From assembly GCA_024364735.1 (NCBI GenBank), contig JAGFNQ010008759.1:62001-126000 (forward strand): 64,000 bases of DNA, given 5' to 3'. The DNA is from Boesenbergia rotunda. Taxonomy: Eukaryota > Streptophyta > Magnoliopsida > Zingiberales > Zingiberaceae. The first letter of the stretch is position 1; each line of letters begins with the position of its first letter. The translations under genes and the position numbers were made by a program. Positions 47,135 to 57,441 of this stretch are shown here, one piece after another. The notes beneath the pieces were generated by a model. The model was not told the origin of the DNA and did not search any database. It worked only from the letters and a program-made list of their open reading frames with translations.

Positions 47135-47770
47135 CCCTGGATCGGTCTGGTGACCGATCAGGGAGTTGGCACGGTGCTCCTTCGTGGATCGGTCTGGTGA
47201 CCGATCCAGCGATGACTGATCGGTCTGGTGATCGATCAGGGAGTATGCGTTTCACCCACTCCTTGGCTCCTGATCGGTCTGGTGACCGATCAGGGAGCAC
47301 ACAGTGAGGTTGAGTTCCCTTGCTGATCTGCTCCTGATCGGTCTGTGGACCGATCAGGATCACTGTGCAAATTGTTCTGGAGAACGATCCAGCGTCGCAG
47401 GTTCCTCTCTATGATCGATCAGGACGGAGCCTGATCTGTCTGGTCATGACCTGATCGGTCTGGTGACCGATCAGGAGGCTCCCTGATCGGTCCAGTGACC
47501 AATCAGGAGGCTCCCTGATCAGTCCGGTGACCGATCAGGAGGTTTGGACTGCGAAGCTCAGAAATCGCCCGATAAAGGGGTGGATCGATCTGGTGATCGA
47601 TCCACAACCTGGGATCGGTCTGGTGATCGATCCAAGAGAGTCCCAAAGAAATCACGATTTCTAATTGAGCGTTGGGGACCGATCAGGACGAAGACTGGTC
47701 AGTCTGGACCCAGCCTGATCGGTCTGGTGACCGATCAGGAGGATCTCTGATCGGTCCGGTGACCGATCAC
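47135..47770. repeat. GATCGGTC-N4-GACCGATC dyad cluster
   Basis: About a dozen copies of the 20-base dyad GATCGGTCTGGTGACCGATC or near variants, with perfect 8-base arms. They are spaced irregularly by 10-50 bases. The matching cluster in the other family member is at 60395-61040. Confidence 0.93.
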
Positions 47771-48825
47771 TTTAATTCAAAATGCACTGTCAGACGCTCT
47801 GAACGCGTCTGAACGTATCCGATTCTCTGCGCTTAACATTTGATACACGATTTTCTGCTTGATATGCTGTGCTAACACTCTGATTAAGCTGCAGGTGACA
47901 GGGAAAGATTCAAACACTCAAGGAGAGTCAATGGAGGCCTTTCCTTGGAGCAGGTTTGTCTATTTTTCCATCTCAGGTTGCAACGGGCACTAGCGCTGGC
48001 TGGAGCTGCTGACTGGGGCTGGTATGAGGGAAGCTCAGGGAGTCTAGAAGAGCTCAGTGGTGGCTGGTGGTTGCAGGTGAGCAACTGGAAGCTGCAGGGA
48101 GATGTTGTCACCTGACATTCAAGAGGGAAACAAAAGGAGCGGTGTGAAGCAGAGCAAGAAGTTGTTGTTGCCTTGGTTTTGAGCTGTGATTACTGGCTGC
48201 GTGCTTGTGCTCCTTGTTGATCATCCACTCTTGAGAAAGCTACTCTGATCTTTGAAGCAACCAGCCCTTGCTTGAGCACTTGGAGGAAGGAACAAGAAGC
48301 TTCGAGTCCAACAGCGAGAAGACACGGGGAAAGGGTTCTTGCGTGAGATCGTCGCTGGGTGGAGCTCAGAGGGAGCTTGCTGTGTTCTTGTCTTTGCTAA
48401 GTGCTGAGTAAGATCCTTCTTGTGTTTCTTTGTGCTTAAACTATATCCTTGATTGAAACGCTGTGGAGAGGTTTCTCCATCGAGAAGGAGGTGCTTACTA
48501 TCCGGTGTTCACCGGGGCTTGATCTGCCGACGATCAAGGGATCGCCACCTTAAGGGCACGCCAAGGAGTAGGGGCAAGTTATCCCGAACCTTGTAAACCC
48601 TCCTTGTTAGCGATCTTGTTTGACTGTTCTAGTTTGTTTTTGTTTTCTGCATTTCTGCACTTCTCTACTTTCATTGTTTCCACTGTGGTGCTACTAACGA
48701 ATTGAGTGCAAAAATCTGATAAAGCTCTAAGTCCAAGTGTTTGGCTATATTCACCCCCCCACTCTAGCATCCGGTTCCAACAGAAACATTAGAGGAGGAC
48801 ATCACTGATGCATCTTGCACCAACA

Positions 48826-50170
48826 CTTTATGCCTCCTTCTCAAGATGATTCTGGCGAGTATTCCAACGTAGCTTCAAGTCTTCAACGAGTCCACATTGT
48901 CGCTATGTTGGTCAACATTGGTGACGCGCTATTCTTTTTAGTTTGAGGACAGGATCATTCAACAATCTCGACAATGGAACTTTCTCTTTGTTCCTTAATC
49001 TTTGTTTGCTTCTCTTTGCTTGATTTGGTCAGTGAGTCGTCGAATTCTTTCACTAGCGGTTGCTCTGTCAAAGCGAAATCTTGACTCACTTGCTTGGATT
49101 CTTCTCCTTCCATTGCCATAGTAGAGTTTGCACATTAATCTCCGCTTCTATCATCATTGTCTTCCTCCTCTTCATCTCTTTCCTCTATGCGCACCTTCAT
49201 GGCCAGCGAATCCAACAAACAAGCAGTCAATATTGCCATTTTCACTGGATCAGACCTGCACCTCTTCAGTAGTTGAGCATTCCTCGAAGGAATACAAACC
49301 TGCGCCTCTTCTTCTTCCTCCTCCCCTTTCCCCACGACCATCACCACTTCTTTTCTCTTTTACACCTCTACATTAAACCCTAATTCCTGCCCTTCCTCGC
49401 TCTAAGAAGCCGACACCAATCACCTTGCGAGCAAGGTGGCATTTGAGCTCCACCAATCCTCACCGCATTTTCATCCTCTTTCTTCGCTCAATCCTGAGAA
49501 GAAAGAGGAGCAGAGAGGCCTCCCACCGTAGGGGAAGAAACAATTTATTCTCACCGGGAGACGATATGCCCACTTGTGCTTCTTGCTCGGGAAAAACCCC
49601 TCTAGATCCATCGTAGCCTTCCACCCTCCTAAAGCTCACCTCCGTGCATCTCCCCTTGACGGATCTTGACCGCACAACGGTGGCGGCAGCTGCAGGGGCG
49701 GCCTCTTGCTTCTTTTTCTTCTTAGTCTTGACCTGCACCTGGCCGATGTAGGTGACCTTCGGGGAGATCATCTCCATGGCCTCAAAGGCAACGCCTTTCT
49801 GCCTCCCTCAGGCTACCGATGGGAACATCGAACACTGGCCTCCCTTAACGTTGTCGCAGTTGTGGGAGGACGAAAGAGAAGCAACCGCCACTGCAAGTTC
49901 CCTGTTGCGATCGGGGCTGGGAAGCAACTTGGAGGGTGGCGTGTGCATCACTACCTCATTCAGTCGTATCGAACAAATGGGTCTTCTCTACAACAAAGCA
50001 ATGCCTTACAACACTGCACAATAAACACCAGTCAACAGTTGTTCTACTCACAGAACCTCTAGAACTGCACTACACTATGAACGTTGTTCGTATAGTCTCA
50101 TCCTGACATAGTGCATCAATACATCCATTTTGGCAAACAGAAAGTGGCCCAAGCATTTATTCACTTATGT
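48826..50170. other. flanking DNA with one possible gene fragment
   Basis: 48826-48960 continues the target repeat of 39370-39487. The rest is not obviously repetitive. Apart from the ORF at 49460-49777 I recognise nothing. Confidence 0.4.
49460..49777 (-). CDS. unknown plant protein with SPKVTYIGQV motif
   Basis: A 105-codon minus ORF begins MEMISPKVTYIGQVQVKTKK. SPKVTxIGQVxVKTKK is a motif I associate with a plant protein family of unknown function, but I cannot name the family with certainty. After about residue 90 the sequence becomes Leu/Arg-rich without similarity to expectation, so the gene may be truncated or frameshifted. No introns or promoter could be assigned. Confidence 0.35.
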   Translation of the reverse strand: MEMISPKVTYIGQVQVKTKKKKKQEAAPAAAATVVRSRSVKGRCTEVSFRRVEGYDGSRGVFPEQEAQVGISSPGENKLFLPLRWEASLLLFLLRIERRKRMKMR

Positions 50171-50496
50171 TGATGGATCTATAGCATGAAATACAAAAAC
50201 AATAACAAACACTCACAGTGATCGACGAAGGAAGAAATTACAAAAGTTGCCGTCGGCAAAAAGGTTACGGCACGAACCCTTCTCGGAGATTCCACAAACC
50301 AAATCCCAAGGACGAACCTATCACGAACTTCTCTCCTCTTTCCCTCACGATGAACAGATCAACTACCTTGCTTCTTTTCATTGTCTTGGATGCACTTTTA
50401 TATGAGGAGAAGAAGAAGGTGAAAGGGCGCTGCCCTTTCTTCTTCCATGAGTTAAGAACACCAAGGGTTGCTATTAACCCTCTCTTAACTCCAACA
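50171..50496 (-). repeat. left (3') LTR, 326 bp
   Basis: TGATGGATCTATAGC...TTAACTCCAACA. The minus-strand purine tract GGATGAGTGGGAA directly adjoins its right end (50497-50509). Confidence 0.9.
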
Positions 50497-50509
50497 TTCC
50501 CACTCATCC

Positions 50510-51572
50510 AAGTCAATATATAAAGATCATTTAGTCACAAAGATCATGCAAGAAAGTCACATAGACCATGAAAGAACATTCAATTCACACTTCAGGAAAA
50601 ATGGTTTGTGCGACAGCAAGCACACTGAGCAATTACTGCTAAGAAAGTTGTTACACTTAACTTAGCTGCTCTATATAACGAATCCGAGACATTAATAACT
50701 TGTCTTTACCCCAGATTAAATATTTACATCAATATGAACATCTCTAATCCCTCAATTGACCACTATGTCAAGAGCATGTTCAACATCTCTAATCCATACA
50801 TTTATTCATAACCACATTTTAAGTACTTAACAAAAAATGTAATTAGTCGACCATTGAATAAGTATTACAGATGTAAATCAATTTTAATCTTTCTTTTTAG
50901 CTAGAATCTATTCATTCTAATCAGTTGCTTTCCTAGTCATGCTCCATAGACTGAATCATCCATAGTCAATAGGATACACACTAAAGCAGTAGTCACTGAT
51001 TAAAACTTCAAGTAGACAGCTAAATAGTCACTTAGGGTAAGTTTGAGATTAACTTATAATCTCAAGGGTCTCACATACTAGAGAAGCAGGGATCTATTCT
51101 CCTACTACCCTTATTGTCGCTATAGCACATGTGGTATGAATCACATGCTACGATGTTTTTCTCTTTACCAAAAAGAGTGCATGTTTTTCTCAAATATTTA
51201 ACATCGCACAGATTTCGATCTAGACATACCTAATGTCTAATCCGAATTCAACTTATGAATTCTAATCTGGCCTTTAACAGGTTTAGTAAATGGTGGGTGC
51301 ATTTACTTCGATCATTACATAAATGATCTCATTTTGATACAAAAATCAAGGCGACATCAACTTATGAGTATGTCTCTATTTACAACTACATAAGTTGTCT
51401 CATAAGTAATGTCTTACCTCTATTTATACTCAACAAATAGAGACGATTGTCCATATGAGTGGATCAATCTCAGCCTGCCAACATGCTCATCGAGACTTTT
51501 ATCCAAATGTAACAAATACATTTAACTGAATAGATCATGACATTTCATACATATAACAGTCTTTATAATGTG
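50510..51572. other. 3' untranslated part of the copia element
   Basis: About 1 kb between the RNase H stop and the polypurine tract; no ORF. Confidence 0.6.
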
Positions 51573-52010
51573 TTACATCTTGAGTAGTCCCAAAGACTTC
51601 ACATGTCCATGAAATGACTCTTTAGTCAATGGCTTAGTAAAAGGATCTACAAGCATCGCTCGTGTAGGGATGTACTCAAGAATTATCTTTTTCTTGTCAA
51701 TAATATCCCTTACAAAATTATATTTAATTTCTATGTGCTTGCATTTGCTGTGATATTTAGGATCCTTGGAAAAAGCTATAGCAGCTTGATTGTCACAATA
51801 TACTGTAACAGGACTTCTACTATCCTCAACAATCTTCAAATGTTTTAAGAACCTTCTCAACCACACAGCTTCTTGTACAGTCGCTGCATAAGCCACATAC
51901 TCAGCCTCCATTGTCAACAGCACTACACAAGCCTGTTTGACAGGGCTATACACACCTATTTCGACAGCGCTACATAAGCTGTTTCTTGCTGTTCCATGCG
52001 ATGACGCCAC
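51573..52010 (-). pseudogene. copia RNase H
   Basis: Minus frame with MEAEYVAYAATVQEAVWLRR, YCDNQAAIAFSKDPKYHSKC and KHIEIKYNFVRD, then DPFTKPL. The acidic residues in MEAEY and YCDNQ are retained. The N-terminal part (the GYxDAD motif) lies upstream in another frame and is decayed. Confidence 0.82.
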
Positions 52011-52039
52011 TATTCAGCAAGAAGGTATAGCTAGATGTG

Positions 52040-52990
52040 GATTTTTTGTTATCAAGGTCCCTTGCCCAATATGCATCTATAGAGCCCTTCTAGTTCAGCT
52101 TTGATCCTTTTCATTGCTTTCCAGTGTCTCGATCCTAGGTTTAACTGGAAACGACTAACTAAGCCAACAACATAGCTTATATCAGGACGAGTACATAACA
52201 TAGTGTACATCAAACTATCAATGGCACTAGCATATGATTTTTTTTCATATCGGCTATCTCTTCAGGAGTCTTGGGAGACATACTCTTGCTCAGAATAACA
52301 CCTTTCGCTGTAGGCGTTTGTTCAACGTTGCAATCCAACATATTGAAGTGTTGTAGTATCTTAGTGATATAAGCTTCTTGGGACAAACTCAAAAGTCTTT
52401 TTGATCGATCACGAATGATCTGTACTCCTAAGATATACTCAGCTTCTCCCATATCTATTATGTCAAATTGTGATGAAAGTCAAGACTTGACTTTAATCAC
52501 AAACCTTAGGTCACTTCCAGCTATTAGCATATCATCAACATATAATGATAAAATGACAAACTCTCCTTTATCCTTCCTTAGGTAAACACAATGATCCTCA
52601 TTGATCATTTCGAAATCATAAGACAAAATGACTTCATTGAATCTTACGTTCCATTGTCTTGACGTCTGTTTTAGCTCATACATAGACTTCTTAAGTCTAC
52701 ATATTTATTCTTTTTGCCCTCAACTATATAACCTTTGGTTATGTCATATAGATTTCTTCGTCAAGATTACCATTAAGAAAAGTCCTCTTTACATATATTT
52801 GATGTAATTCTAAGTCAAAATGTGCTACTATAGCTAGGATGACTCGTATTGACACAAACTTCACAACTAGGGAGAATGTCTCTTCAAAATCAATACCCTC
52901 CATTTGGGTATATCCTTTTGTAACCAAATGAGCTTTGTATCGATTAATCGACTCATCCGCTTTCCTCTTAATTTTGAGAATCCACTTATT
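52040..52990 (-). pseudogene. copia reverse transcriptase, broken
   Basis: Three open pieces (52739-52927, 52480-52683, 52210-52452) carry VTKGYTQMEGIDFEETFS, the YVDDML polymerase motif and ILGVQIIRDR. They are separated by frameshifts and stops. In the first piece, the motif that normally reads MDVKTAFLNG is IYVKRTFLNG, so the first catalytic Asp is Tyr. Not functional. Confidence 0.85.
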
Positions 52991-53511
52991 CCCAATGGCC
53001 CTGCGGCCCGGACGAAGATCGACTACACATCAAACTTGATTCTTTCTAATGGAATCCATTTCCTCATCCATTGCAACTTTCATTTCTCCTTACCTGAGCA
53101 TTTTAATGATTCCTCAACCATTTGAGGTTCTTCATCATCAACTGGGAGAATCATTAATGCCTCATTTTCAATGTCGAACCTTCTCCGAGGATAATCTGAT
53201 GATTACTTCTTAGCAAGTTAGACTGTTGAGAAACTAACTCATTTATAGGTCATTTACTCCCACTAGGTTGACTAGATTCAGGTATCCCCTGTGATTCCTG
53301 ATTCGTTGATAGAGGAATAGTATCCTCCTCCTCTATTACAAATAGAGGAGTTAATTTGTCAACTTCACTTTTTGTTGGGAACTCAGTTTCGAGAAAAGTG
53401 ACATCTCTTGACTCAATTTCAGAGATGGTTCCATCTTGTTGCTCACCAATAAAAAACATAACCCTTAGAGGTATTAGAATATCTTACAAAGATACACTTT
53501 CTACCCCTAGG

Positions 53512-54609
53512 TCATAATTTTCCATATTTGTGAGTCTTGTCATGAATATAAGCAGCTGACCCCCATGGTCTCAGATTACTTAAATCTGGTTTTCTGTCTG
53601 TCCAAAGTTCATACAGAGTAGATGGAACAGATTTAGAAGGTACCCAGTTAAGTATGTAGATTGCTATCAATAATGCATCTCCCCAATAGGAAATAGGCAA
53701 ATTAACTTGAGCCATTATCGACCTAACTATTTCAAGAAGAGTTCGATTTCTTCTTTCAACAACTCCATTTTGCTGTGGAGTCCCAGGGATAGTTAACTGT
53801 CTAATAATCCCTTTCTCATTACATATTGTCTTGAATTGATCAGACAAATATTCACCTCCACGGTTAGTGCAAAATGTTTTAATTTTACGTTCCAATTGAT
53901 TCTCAACTTCGTTCAAATAATGATTGAAGCAATCTAATGCTTCAGATTTATGAGAAATCAAATACACATGACCAAAACGCGTGAAGTCATCAATAAATGT
54001 AATGAAATAAGAACTTCTATATCTAGCCTTTATGTTCATCGGACCACAAATATCCGAATGAATCAATTGCAATGGTGATTTAGCCCTAATAACCTTACCA
54101 AATGGTTTCCTAGTTGCTTTTCCAGCAAGACAATGCTCACATATAGACACGTCAACTTTAGCACGAGTGTTGAGCAGACCCTCTCTTGCTAATCTATTCA
54201 TTCTTTCTTGCCCTATATGTCTCAATTTAGCATGCCAAACTTCATCATTAACATCAGCATCGCTAGTAAGAGCAATATTTGAAAAATAACCATTATTTCT
54301 ACAATTAACATCTGGTTCTACATCAAGAACCATGAAACCGTTTGATACATAATCATATCCAATTAACACAGAGTTAATTTTAAGTTCCACACAACGACTA
54401 TAAAAGTTTAAACAGTAACTCAATTCAAGAAGACAATTAACAGAAATCAGATTTAGTCGAATCTCAGGAGCATACAGGACATCATGCAAAAACAAGGTGC
54501 ACCCACCACGAAGGTTGAGTTTGCAAGTGTCAATTCCTTTGACTTCAATTCTTGCATTGTTTCCCACATATATCCACTTATTGTCAGCTGATACCCGACG
54601 GTACTCCAC
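53512..54609 (-). pseudogene. copia integrase
   Basis: A 365-codon open frame. The HHCC zinc-binding region (WHAKLRHIG...CEHCLAGKATRKPF) is followed by the core. The first acidic residue is in HSDICGPM and the Glu in NGVVERRNRTLLE. The second, normally TDRGGEY, is TNRGGEY here, so the DDE triad has become D-N-E. The start includes part of the protease-integrase linker. The stop at 53512 cuts the C-terminal region; a further piece is at 53250-53459. Confidence 0.88.
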
Positions 54610-54699
54610 GTATGTAGCTCAATCACGAGCTACATGGTTCATTGCTTCTGAATTCATAATCCACAAAGGATAAGAATCAGCTAACAATACTGAACTAGC

Positions 54700-55580
54700 A
54701 ACATAAAGCTCATAAAAAGAAGATAAACATGGATTTACCTTTTTCATCTCAGTACATTCCCGAGCAAAGTGACCCTTCTTGCCACAGTTGTAGCAAATCA
54801 GCTTGCTTTTATGTTTCTTTCAAACTTCTTTCCTTTCTTCTTGATTTGGGTCTTGCACAACAGTAGCTCCAGCTTCTTTTCCCTTACCCTTTCCTTTCTT
54901 GAACTATCTTTTCTTATTCTTGGATCCAGAACCTTCAGCTACAAAAGCTTGTTTAGAAATCCTTGCGGATTCAATTCTCTCAGCCTCCAGTTCATTATGG
55001 CATGAGACATTAATGAAAGGCTTGATACTTTCACTGTGAGTAAGGTTTTGTTTCATCGTTTCCCAAGAATCAGGAAGGGAATGAATAACTGCCTGAACCT
55101 GTTGTTCATTGGTCAACTCATGACTAGTAGCCTTCAACTCCCAAATTATATTCCCCAATACCCCAGATGTTGGACATTGGTAATATTCGGGTGCTTTTTA
55201 CAACTGTCAAACTTAATTGTCAGTTGACGAAGCTCGCTCAAGCTAATTTCACTGCATTTCTCTCTAAGGGCTACCTAGACGGCATGAACAGATGGTAATG
55301 ACTCATACTCAAATATCAGGTCGTCTACCATTGAATTAATCAATATGCCCTTAGTAGTGGAGTCCTTTTTCTTCCATGCCCTATAGGCATCAAGATCAAG
55401 TTATGATGTGCTATTGAACCATTAACATGTCTTCCATGAACTGATTCATAGTCTCAAGAACTTCTTATTCCTTAAGAACATATTGTATCTTAAGATGCCA
55501 TATTTTAAAGTTATCCCCATATAATCTCTCCCTTATTCAGTTCAGCTATGATGTTCTTAGTTGTCATGACTTTATCATAA
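54700..55580 (-). pseudogene. copia gag with zinc knuckle
   Basis: From an ATG near 55572 the minus strand reads MTTKNIIAELNKGERLYGDN and FKIWHLKIQYVLKEQ (a stop lies within KE*EVLE). Then come LTNEQQVQAVIHSLPDSWET (55040-55110), a Lys-rich stretch and the knuckle CYNCGKKGHFAREC (about 54760-54805), followed by a decayed protease start. At least four stops or frameshifts. Confidence 0.8.
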
Positions 55581-56094
55581 ATAAACATATTATTTATTGA
55601 CTCAGTGTAATTTATATGCATGTAATTTATGATTGACTCATTGTAAATTAGAATTAGTTTACAAAATCAAGTGGCAACTACGTTTCCACTCATCATTCGT
55701 ATAATCTAATCTAATCAACATTGATCAATTCTATTACACACATCCCATCAAATGAACTAATCATTTGTATTAATGAACAAATCATTAAATGAACTAATCA
55801 TTTGTAAGAATGAACTAATCATTTATAAGAATGAACTAATCATTATCAAATCAGTTAACACATAACATAACTTTTCATTAAAGTATATCACTGTTCATTC
55901 ATAACAACAGTATCTATATAACTTTATTAAATAAGCTTATTCAGTTCATACATAGCAAACACAATAACAAAATTTAATGAACTAAATTAGCTGATATTAC
56001 TCTCATAACAAAAAATATTATGGCAGTGGTTATCACTCTCTCGTTCATCTCAAATTGGACAGTCTCGGGATTTTCCACAGTTTCTATAGGATCT

Positions 56095-56255
56095 TCCTCA
56101 AATATTTCAAAATCTTCCTCAAACATTTCAATATCAGGATCTTCCTCAAATATTTCAAGATTTTCCTCAGGCATTTCAACATCTTCCTCAAATATTTCAG
56201 GATCTACCTCAAACATTTCAGGATCTTTCTCAAACATTTCAGGATCTTGTTCTGG
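56095..56255 (-). repeat. 21-bp coding tandem repeat in the acidic ORF
   Basis: Eight or so copies of TTCCTCAAATATTTCAGGAT-C (plus strand) encode the DPEIFEE-type heptads. Confidence 0.85.
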
Positions 56256-56404
56256 GTCCTCCTTAGAATCTTCTAGATCCTCTGAAAACTCATGGCGAAG
56301 TAGTTGTTGGTGCAGGAAGCACCATATCGAACCTTGTTTTGATATTGGCAAAGGATTCAAAGTTAAGTTTATTTGTTATCTAACATGATACTTGAGTGTG
56401 CAGA

Positions 56405-56780
56405 TTGAAGTCCTAGCGAAGGACTGCTAGGCATCGAAACCTAAGACCCAGCGAAGGGCTGTTAGGCACCTAGCAAAGGGCTACTAGGAGTCGAAGACCT
56501 AGCGAAGGACTGCTAGGCACCTGGCGAAGGACTGCCAGGATACAAAGCCCTAGCGAAGGACTGCTAGGCACCTGGCGAAAGATTGCCAGTATACAAAGCC
56601 CTAACAAAGGACTGCTAGGCACCTGGCGAAGGAATGCCAGAACATGAAGACCTGGCGAAGGACTGCTAGGCACCTGGCGAAGGAATGCCCGGACACGAAG
56701 ACCTGGCGAAGGACTGCTGGGCACCAGGCGAAGGACTGCTTGGTACTGAAGACCTGGAGAAGGACTGCTGGGCAAAAGTC
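56405..56780 (+). repeat. CTGGCGAAGGACTGC tandem repeat
   Basis: About fourteen half-units of the type CCTGGCGAAGGACTGC(T/C)(A/G)GG with CACCT or GA(A)GA linkers, forming 50-54 base full units. Confidence 0.85.
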
Positions 56781-57039
56781 CAATCGGAGGAGCCGGTTGG
56801 CAACAGGTAAATTCTCCTGAGAGGAGTAGGTGAGGACGCGTTCCCCGTCGAGGGAACAGTAGGCGTCGGTTCGACCTAGGGCTCCATTTTGGAGACCCAA
56901 AGTCAGAACCAAGACAGCTAAGACTATATAAACCTAACACTTTATTGCTTTGTGCTGTTTTGGACTAACCCTGGATGCAGGACCGAAGGGATGAGTTTCT
57001 ACAGCTCAAACGCCTCAAAAGAGAGAGGCAACTGCTGAG

Positions 57040-57430
57040 TAGGGCGCCCCCAGTGTCCCGGGCGCCCCCAAGGTCAACACAAAATAAGTGAAGCAAAGAT
57101 GTGCTTCGGCAGCTTACTGGGTGGGGCGCCCCCATGCTCCCAGGCGCGGCGCCCCCATGCTCCCAGGCGCGGCGCCCTCATGCTCCCGGGCGCCCCCATG
57201 CTCCCGGGCGCCCTGGATGGTCAGGGTGCCCCGGGCTCAAGCTAACGAAATGGATCAACTTAAGCCAGTGAGAAGCCAGCTGATCGAGTCAACCCGGGCG
57301 CCCCTAGCGTCCCGGGCGCCCCCGGTCAAACCTCAGCCCGATCCTGGAGGGATAACGGCTGACCGAGAGTTGCTCGGATCGATTGACACATGGGGGGGGG
57401 GCACCCCCAACGTTCCGGGCGCCCCCGGAG
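57040..57430. repeat. GGGCGCCC cluster upstream of a TATA box
   Basis: About ten GGCGCC-containing palindromes (GGGCGCCCC, CCGGGCGCCC, GCGGCGCCC) lie in 390 bases, ending a few bases before TATAAAAAG. Confidence 0.9.
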
Positions 57431-57432
57431 GC

Positions 57433-57441
57433 TATAAAAAG
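57433..57441 (+). promoter_or_regulatory. LTR TATA box
   Basis: TATAAAAAG directly after the GGGCGCCC cluster in the solo LTR. Confidence 0.65.

Larger units (their letters stand above)
46346..48782 (+). mobile_element. solo LTR, 2437 bp, duplication GAAAC
   Basis: Flanked by GAAAC at 46341-46345 and 48783-48787, with ends TGTTGATGCAGTCTGG...CCGGTTCCAACA. It is the same family as the LTR at 59389-61602, in plus orientation. It contains GTGAGTGAAGCC/AAGTCCTAACTTGGAGGGTT minisatellites (46460-47110) and the GATCGGTC dyad cluster (47135-47770). It inserted after the host LTR was in place. Confidence 0.92.
39488..48825 (-). mobile_element. SIRE-like LTR element without pol, duplication CTTTA
   Basis: Left LTR 39488-41071 (1584 bp) and right LTR 44768-48825 (about 1616 bp after removing a solo LTR and its duplication). 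An exact CTTTA duplication lies at 39483-39487 and 48826-48830. The primer site (44753-44765) lies next to the right LTR and the polypurine tract (minus strand, about 41072-41087) next to the left one. The 3.7 kb interior has only a zinc-knuckle gag piece and AT-rich DNA. It has all cis signals needed for mobilisation by a partner, but no enzymes. Confidence 0.92.
44768..48825 (-). repeat. right (5') LTR, split by a solo LTR
   Basis: 44768-46345 and 48788-48825 together match the left LTR. The minus-strand TATATAAAG is at 45271-45279 and the GGCGCC-type cluster at 45378-45475. Confidence 0.9.

Noticed and set aside
47065..47363. ORFs with repeated SGDRSGS / PDRSPDRS peptides on both strands
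   Set aside because: Translation of the GATCGGTC dyads; same artefact at 60354-60572 and 60928-61152.
47135..47770. CRISPR-like array (20-base repeats with unique spacers)
   Set aside because: Eukaryotic context inside a solo LTR, irregular spacer lengths, degenerate repeats and no cas genes.
49060..49376. Membrane-type ORFs (LISASIIIVFLLFISFLYAH) as a RING-H2 ATL gene
   Set aside because: Only a hydrophobic stretch is seen; no RING Cys/His pattern follows in any frame.
56470..56940. 156-codon minus ORF with PSSPSPGL repeats
   Set aside because: Antisense of the CTGGCGAAGGACTGC tandem repeat in a solo LTR.
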